11,116 bases of DNA. Origin: an uncultured Collinsella sp. (GTDB taxonomy: Bacteria; Actinomycetota; Coriobacteriia; Coriobacteriales; Coriobacteriaceae). The DNA lies in assembly GCA_900544385.1 (NCBI GenBank), contig UQVD01000066.1, positions 1 to 11,116 on the forward strand, read 5' to 3'. A program made the position numbers and the translations under genes. The notes under the pieces were generated by a model. It worked only from the letters and a program-made list of their open reading frames with translations, did no database searches and had not been told where the DNA came from. Shown here one piece after another: positions 7,288-11,116 of this stretch. Position 1 is the first letter of the stretch, and every line of letters starts with the position of its first letter.

Positions 7288-7354
7288 AGTTGCGGTGAAA
7301 TACGGACCGTTTAAAGGCCTAGGGCGGCACAACAGTCCGTATTTCACCGCAACT
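7288..7354. repeat. 67-bp perfect inverted repeat between copZ and csoR
   Basis: AGTTGCGGTGAAATACGGAC (7288-7307) and its exact complement GTCCGTATTTCACCGCAACT (7335-7354) flank 27 nt. The centre contains three overlapping 6-bp palindromes: TTTAAA, AGGCCT and CCTAGG (7310-7323). It lies within the transcribed operon, 26 bp after the copZ stop and 42 bp before csoR. A TGTCCCC motif (7278-7284) sits 3 bp from one arm. There is no T tract, so it is more likely a repeat element or mRNA processing/stability hairpin than a full terminator. Confidence 0.9.
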
Positions 7355-7380
7355 TCTGAGGATTCAGTAGGCAGCGACTG

Positions 7381-7602
7381 CTATGCGGCGGTCACCGAAA
7401 GGGCGTGGAACTTCTCGCCGGCGCCCTCGACAGCGGCGGTGAGCTGCTCGACGGTCACGGTGTCGGCGCACTCCACCTGGACGGTCTGGGTCTCGTGATC
7501 GGCGTCGGCGTCGGTCACGCCGGCCACGTTGAGCAACGCCGTCTCGACGGTGGCGTCGCAATGGCCGCACATGAGGCCGGAAGTCTTGATTGTGTAACGC
7601 AT
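7381..7602 (-). CDS. copZ: Copper chaperone, heavy-metal-associated (HMA) domain
   Basis: A 73-residue single HMA-domain protein with the ferredoxin-like fold. It carries Cu(I) in the cytoplasm and delivers it to the CopA ATPase or to CsoR. The metal motif is LMCGHCDATVE (MxCxxC). The rest (VAGVTDADADHETQTVQVE and LTAAVEGAG) follows the family's beta-alpha-beta pattern. Length is typical. ATG 7602 follows GGGAGGA with a 6-7 nt spacer. It is second in the copA-copZ-csoR operon, 147 bp after copA; I see no gene or clear promoter in that gap. A longer in-frame start at 7656 lies before the ribosome site and is unlikely. Confidence 0.93.
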   Translation of the reverse strand: MRYTIKTSGLMCGHCDATVETALLNVAGVTDADADHETQTVQVECADTVTVEQLTAAVEGAGEKFHALSVTAA

Positions 7603-7749
7603 GGGTATTCCTCCCTGTTGTGTCGGCTTTCCCAGGCACCCGACCTTGACCTTCAAGCCGTCGCTCGCGTACCAAAGTGCGCGTCGCTCCTCTTTCGGGT
7701 CAATCTCGGGCGTCTGGAAAACCCGTTCTAGATGGACTTAATGGTGAGC

Positions 7750-10089
7750 CTATTTTGCCACTTTGGGCTTAAAGGATTTTAAGCGCAGCGCATTGCTTAC
7801 GACGCAGACACTCGACAGGCTCATGGCCGCGGCGCCAAACATCGGCGAGAGCTGCCAACCGGTGAGGGGGAAGAACACGCCCGCCGCCAGCGGAATGCCG
7901 ATGCCGTTGTAGAACAGCGCCCAGAACAGGTCCTGCTTGATGTTGCGAATTGTGGCGCGCGACAGCTCGATGGCACGGGCGACGTCCATGAGGTCGCTGC
8001 GCATGAGTACCACGTCGGCGCCCTCCTTGGCGATGTCTGCGCCGGTGCCGATAGCAAGGCCCACGTCGGCGCGCGCCAGGGCGGGGGAGTCATTGATACC
8101 GTCGCCCACCATGGCGACCTTGCTGCCCGCATCCTGCAGCTCGCGTACGTGGTGCTCCTTGTCGGCGGGGAGGACGTCGGCGATGACCTGTTCGCTGCTC
8201 AGCCCCACGCGGCGGGCGATTGCTTCGGCGGTGACTCGGTTGTCGCCGGTGAGCATGCGCACGTCGACGCCAAGCGAGCGCAGTGCGGCGATGGCTCCGG
8301 CACTCGTTTCCTTGACCTCGTCAGCCACGGCAATGGTGCCGGCGAGCTCGCCGTTCTTGGCAAAGAACAGCGGCGTCTTGCCCTCGGCGGCGAACTGTTC
8401 GGCAAGACCCGCGGGCACCTTCGCGCCCAGCTCGTTCATCAGGCGCATATTGCCGGCGGCAATGGCGTTTTGCCCCTCGCGCGCCGTAACGCCTCGCCCG
8501 GGCACGGCGGCAAAGTCCTCGACGGCGCGCGCGACAATCCCTCGCGTCTCGCACTCGGCCATAATCGCCTCGGCCAGCGGGTGTTCGCTTGAGCGCTCCA
8601 GCGCGGCGGCCAGCTTGAGTAGCGCCTTTTCGCTCATGGCGGGCGATCCGTCGGCGCGCGTGGCTACCACGATATCGGTCACGGCAGGCTTGCCGCGAGT
8701 GACCGTTCCCGTCTTATCGAGCACCACGGTGCCCACGCTGCGCAGATTCTCCAGCGCCTCGGCGCTCTTGAACAGAATGCCCATCTCGGCGCCCTTGCCG
8801 GTGCCGACCATAATAGCGACGGGCGTGGCCAGACCCAATGCGCACGGACAGCTGATCACCAGCACAGCGACGGCGGAGGTGAGCGCTTCGTTCACGCTAC
8901 CGGTCAGTGCCATCCACGCCACGAAGGTCATGGCCGAGATCACGAATACCACGGGCACGAACACGCCGGCGACCTTGTCGGCCATGCGGGCGATGGGCGC
9001 CTTGGTGGCGTTGGCGTCCTCGACGAGCTGGATAATCTTGGCGAGCGACGTGTCGGCGCCCACGCGTGTGGCACGGAAGGCAAACGAGCCGGTGCGGTTG
9101 ACAGTGGCGGCGTTGACGGTGTCGCCGGCGGTCTTTTCCACGGGGATGGACTCGCCGGTGAGCGCGCTCTCGTCCACGGCCGAGCTGCCCTCGAGCACCA
9201 CGCCATCGACAGGGATGGACTCGCCGGGGCGCACACGCAGCACCTGGCCGGGCAGAATGGCATCGACGTCGACGGTGGCCTCGCTGCCGTCCTCTGCCAC
9301 GACGGTCGCGGTCTTGGGTGCTAAGTCGATGAGCGCCTCGATAGCGCCGCCGGTCTTGGACTTGCTGCGCGTCTCGAGGTATTTGCCCACGGTGACGAGC
9401 GACAGGATGGTGCCAGCGCTCTCAAAATACAGGTTGTCCATGCTCGTCATCATGGCCTCGTGCACCTGACCTGCGGCTAGCTGGTCGGCCATGATGAACA
9501 TGGCGTAGAGCGACCAGGCGATGGAGGCGGTGGCGCCCACGGCAATAAGGGCGTCCATGGTGGGCGCGCCGTGCGCGAGCGATTTAAACCCGTTGATAAA
9601 GTACGCGTCGTTGACGTAGACGATGGGAATGAGCAGGACGAGCTCGGTGAGCGCGAGCGTCATGCTGTGGGTGTGGTCGGTGAAGATGCCGGGCAGCGGC
9701 CAGCCGAGCATGTGCCCCATGCCTATGTAGAACAGTGGGATGAGGAATACGATCGAGACGATGAGGCGGGTGCGCATGGCAGAGGCGGCGGCCTCCAACT
9801 TTTTGGTCGGTGACTCCATATGGGCGGCGCCGGACCTGGCTTGCGCACTTCCGCTTTGGACAGCGTCGGTGCCCGTGCTGATGGGTGAGGCCGAGTAGCC
9901 CGCGCGGTCGACAGCGGTACAGATGTCGTCGGGGGAGACCTGCGCAGGGTCGTAGTCCACCAGCATAGAGCCGGCGAGCAGATTGACCGCGACGCTTTGG
10001 ACGCCGTCGAGCTTGCTCACGGCACGGTCCACGTGCGCTTGGCACGCGGCGCACGTCATACCGCCCACGTCAAACTTATCCTGAGCCAT
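7750..10089 (-). CDS. copA: Copper-exporting P1B-type ATPase CopA
   Basis: A 779-residue Cu(I) efflux ATPase of the inner membrane. Order of domains: one N-terminal HMA domain with GMTCAAC (C13, C16); a variable linker (about 70-105); four membrane helices; actuator domain with TGES (E313); the Cu(I) site CPC (C414-P415-C416) in the sixth helix; phosphorylation loop DKTGTVT (D458); nucleotide-domain SEHP; hinge GDGIND; and two C-terminal helices with FYN and MSLSS. CPC, YN and MxxSS together are the signature of the P1B-1 (copper) class. ATG 10089 has AAAGGAG upstream with a 5-nt spacer. It is the first gene of the operon with copZ and csoR, under a promoter with a CsoR-type palindrome. The family exports copper from the cytoplasm using ATP. 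Nothing is missing or truncated. Confidence 0.97.
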   Translation of the reverse strand: MAQDKFDVGGMTCAACQAHVDRAVSKLDGVQSVAVNLLAGSMLVDYDPAQVSPDDICTAVDRAGYSASPISTGTDAVQSGSAQARSGAAHMESPTKKLEAAASAMRTRLIVSIVFLIPLFYIGMGHMLGWPLPGIFTDHTHSMTLALTELVLLIPIVYVNDAYFINGFKSLAHGAPTMDALIAVGATASIAWSLYAMFIMADQLAAGQVHEAMMTSMDNLYFESAGTILSLVTVGKYLETRSKSKTGGAIEALIDLAPKTATVVAEDGSEATVDVDAILPGQVLRVRPGESIPVDGVVLEGSSAVDESALTGESIPVEKTAGDTVNAATVNRTGSFAFRATRVGADTSLAKIIQLVEDANATKAPIARMADKVAGVFVPVVFVISAMTFVAWMALTGSVNEALTSAVAVLVISCPCALGLATPVAIMVGTGKGAEMGILFKSAEALENLRSVGTVVLDKTGTVTRGKPAVTDIVVATRADGSPAMSEKALLKLAAALERSSEHPLAEAIMAECETRGIVARAVEDFAAVPGRGVTAREGQNAIAAGNMRLMNELGAKVPAGLAEQFAAEGKTPLFFAKNGELAGTIAVADEVKETSAGAIAALRSLGVDVRMLTGDNRVTAEAIARRVGLSSEQVIADVLPADKEHHVRELQDAGSKVAMVGDGINDSPALARADVGLAIGTGADIAKEGADVVLMRSDLMDVARAIELSRATIRNIKQDLFWALFYNGIGIPLAAGVFFPLTGWQLSPMFGAAAMSLSSVCVVSNALRLKSFKPKVAK

Positions 10090-10136
10090 GGCTTCTCCTT
10101 TCTGTAATTTGGTGTTGGAATTGTTAACCTGCTGAT

Positions 10137-10165
10137 ACTATACACCCATACCCCCTGGGGGTATA
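10137..10165 (-). promoter_or_regulatory. copA promoter with CsoR-type operator
   Basis: ATACCCCC-T-GGGGGTAT (10148-10164) is a perfect 17-bp palindrome of the TACCCC-N-GGGGTA type bound by CsoR repressors. On the minus strand a -10-like TATAGT lies at 10137-10142, leaving a ~48-nt leader to the copA start. The -35 is poor (TATACC or CTGTAT, depending on spacing) and overlaps the palindrome, so a bound repressor would block polymerase. I find no second copy before copZ or csoR. Confidence 0.85.
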
Positions 10166-10242
10166 CAGTGGAGATTGAAATGTATGCCATTCTGTTATTG
10201 GCCGAGGTGATAGCCAGGTCGGCGGACCGTAGCCGGTCTAAT

Positions 10243-10460
10243 GTCTCAATCTGTAACAACTAGACCCGTTTTTGTCGAGTAACTGTTACAGATCGAGACA
10301 TTACATCGAGCCACAACTTAACGTCTCAACCTGTAACGCCTAAGGACCGTTTTTCCTGCTAGATGTTACAGATCGAGACAAACCGTCCGCGGTCAACTCA
10401 AATGTCTTGATTTGTAACATCTAGAGAGGTTTTTGACCCCTTACTGTTACAGATCGAGAC
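10243..10460. repeat. Hairpin array 3: three 57-bp inverted repeats, 80/81-bp period
   Basis: Copy 5 (10243-10299): GTCTCAATCTGTAAC and GTTACAGATCGAGAC, flanks extending the stem to 19 bp with one A·C. Copy 6 (10323-10379): GTCTCAACCTGTAAC and GTTACAGATCGAGAC, two A·C/C·A positions that become G·T pairs on the other strand. Copy 7 (10404-10460): GTCTTGATTTGTAAC and GTTACAGATCGAGAC, two T·G pairs. Every centre is 27 nt; the spacers are 23 and 24 bp. The array lies between the 3' end of the DUF6273-type gene and the copA promoter. The right arm is identical in all three copies and in array 2. Confidence 0.9.
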
Positions 10461-10462
10461 AA

Positions 10463-10490
10463 TTGCCGGGGAGGGGTCCCGTCACGGCAA
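10463..10490. terminator. Possible weak terminator hairpin after the DUF6273-type gene
   Basis: TTGCCG (10463-10468) pairs with CGGCAA (10485-10490), with an inner GGGA/TCCC pairing. It begins 12 bp after the minus-strand stop at 10503. There is no T tract on the minus strand, so termination would be weak or Rho-assisted. Confidence 0.35.
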
Positions 10491-10502
10491 GACGCCCGCC
10501 GC

Positions 10503-11075
10503 CTAGATACAGAACCCGGGGATCACACAGGTTAGCTTGCTTGGCTTTTCCGCAGGCGTTGCGTACGTAAAGACGTCGCCGTCGTGCCCCACGCGGTTCA
10601 TATAGAGCGTGCCTTCGCTCTCCGATGTGTCGGGGCTCACCGTGCGCTCCCACCAACAGGTGTCCTTGCCCTTCCACTGGCGGACCATCGTCTCGTTCGT
10701 GGAATACGGGCTCACCTTGAGCTCGCGGAAGAGCTGATACTCCCTGCCCTCGCCGTTGTAGATGTCTGCCAGGTAGTGATAGCCCTCGGTAAACGAATCG
10801 GGCGGTTGCGTACCGCACAGCTCGACCATGGCGGGCAGCCAAAGGGTTGCGGGCAACTCGCTCAGGCACGATGCGCTGTTGGCGGCGCCCACATTGTTCG
10901 AGACCTTCTTGACCCCTTTAATGAGTGCGCGCAACTCGTTGGGCAGCAGCTTAAGGCCGTCGCCGTTGAGCCATTCCCGCAGCTCGCAATCTGCCCAGCC
11001 GGCGCTCGGCGGTTCAGCCGCAGCGTTGCGCTCGGCAATACCCGCGTCGAACATAAACGTTAGTCCGGCCTTGCC
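10503..11075 (-). CDS. DUF6273-type protein, C-terminal part (5' truncated by contig end)
   Basis: The last 190 residues of a protein whose start lies beyond the insert. The pattern ELREWLNGDGLKLLPNELRALIKGVKKVS, then CWWERTVSP, then LYMNRVGHDGDVFTY and a final CVIPGFCI resembles the DUF6273 domain. That family shows a WLN-containing helix, a YWLRSP-like strand and a VRPAL-like end, and is common in gut Firmicutes and Coriobacteriia in surface or cell-wall-associated proteins. The function of the domain is unknown. The visible part has no membrane span; any signal peptide or anchor would be in the missing N-terminal part. The stop is TAG at 10503-10505. Reading further upstream would add the adapter-encoded residues MYKRQ, which are not native. 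Confidence 0.72.
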   Translation of the reverse strand, partial: GKAGLTFMFDAGIAERNAAAEPPSAGWADCELREWLNGDGLKLLPNELRALIKGVKKVSNNVGAANSASCLSELPATLWLPAMVELCGTQPPDSFTEGYHYLADIYNGEGREYQLFRELKVSPYSTNETMVRQWKGKDTCWWERTVSPDTSESEGTLYMNRVGHDGDVFTYATPAEKPSKLTCVIPGFCI

Positions 11076-11116
11076 CTGTCTCTTATACACATCTCCGAGC
11101 CCACGAGACCGATCAG
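11076..11116 (-). other. Sequencing adapter remnant (Nextera/Tn5 mosaic end and partial index), not genomic
   Basis: CTGTCTCTTATACACATCT (11076-11094) is the Tn5 mosaic end in reverse. CCGAGCCCACGAGAC follows (11095-11109), then CGATCAG, which from memory is the first seven bases of an i7 index (N727, CGATCAGT). The same adapter type, inverted, is at the left end. Confidence 0.97.

Noticed and set aside
7246..7347. Longer N-terminus for CsoR
   Set aside because: The extension is translated from the 67-bp palindrome (YFTAT residues) and lies before the GAGGA ribosome site; the normal family length is reached from 7245.
7937..9469. Long plus-strand open frame opposite copA
   Set aside because: Ser/Ala/Thr-rich low-complexity product; antisense shadow of copA, which has all P-type ATPase motifs.
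10225..10238. Small hairpin GACCG-TAGC-CGGTC beside array 3
   Set aside because: Five-base stem without T tract or repetition elsewhere; expected by chance in GC-rich DNA.

Overview
The window looks like a fragment of a high-GC gut actinobacterium of the class Coriobacteriia, most likely Collinsella or a close relative. This rests on codon use, on the Coriobacteriia-like gltB-gltD and csoR/copZ/copA genes, on a DUF6273-type protein, and on small palindromic repeats between genes. I could not run a search, so the genus is an inference. Both ends are sequencing-library adapter (Nextera/Tn5), not genome: about bases 1-31 and 11076-11116. The genomic insert is therefore about 32-11075, and both terminal genes are cut.

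Layout. (1) 32-2247, plus strand: the 3' end of gltB followed by complete gltD, the two subunits of NADPH glutamate synthase, closed by a long hairpin. (2) 2601-3308: an unrecognised 235-residue protein behind a gene-poor leader. (3) 3345-4724: a gene for an AbiEi-like protein with a DUF559/Vsr-type nuclease domain, boxed in by two arrays of 57-bp hairpins. (4) 4875-6245: a metal-dependent amidohydrolase, ending at a bidirectional terminator shared with the converging minus-strand gene. (5) 6353-10089, minus strand: copA (copper-exporting P1B ATPase), copZ (copper chaperone) and csoR (copper-sensing repressor) in transcription order, then a membrane zinc-ribbon protein. A CsoR-type palindrome sits in the copA promoter, so copper probably relieves CsoR repression of the whole set. 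(6) 10243-10460: a third hairpin array. (7) 10503-11075, minus strand: the 3' part of a DUF6273-type protein.

The most unusual content is not a gene. Seven copies of a 57-bp inverted repeat (15-bp arms around a 27-nt centre) occur in three arrays with a strict 80/81-bp period, and every array ends with a variant copy. A different 67-bp perfect inverted repeat between copZ and csoR, and a GGGGACAGGT inverted repeat downstream of csoR, also have exactly 27 nt between their arms. This suggests a common architecture under unrelated arm sequences. The link between the hairpin arrays and the nuclease-like gene is a hypothesis.
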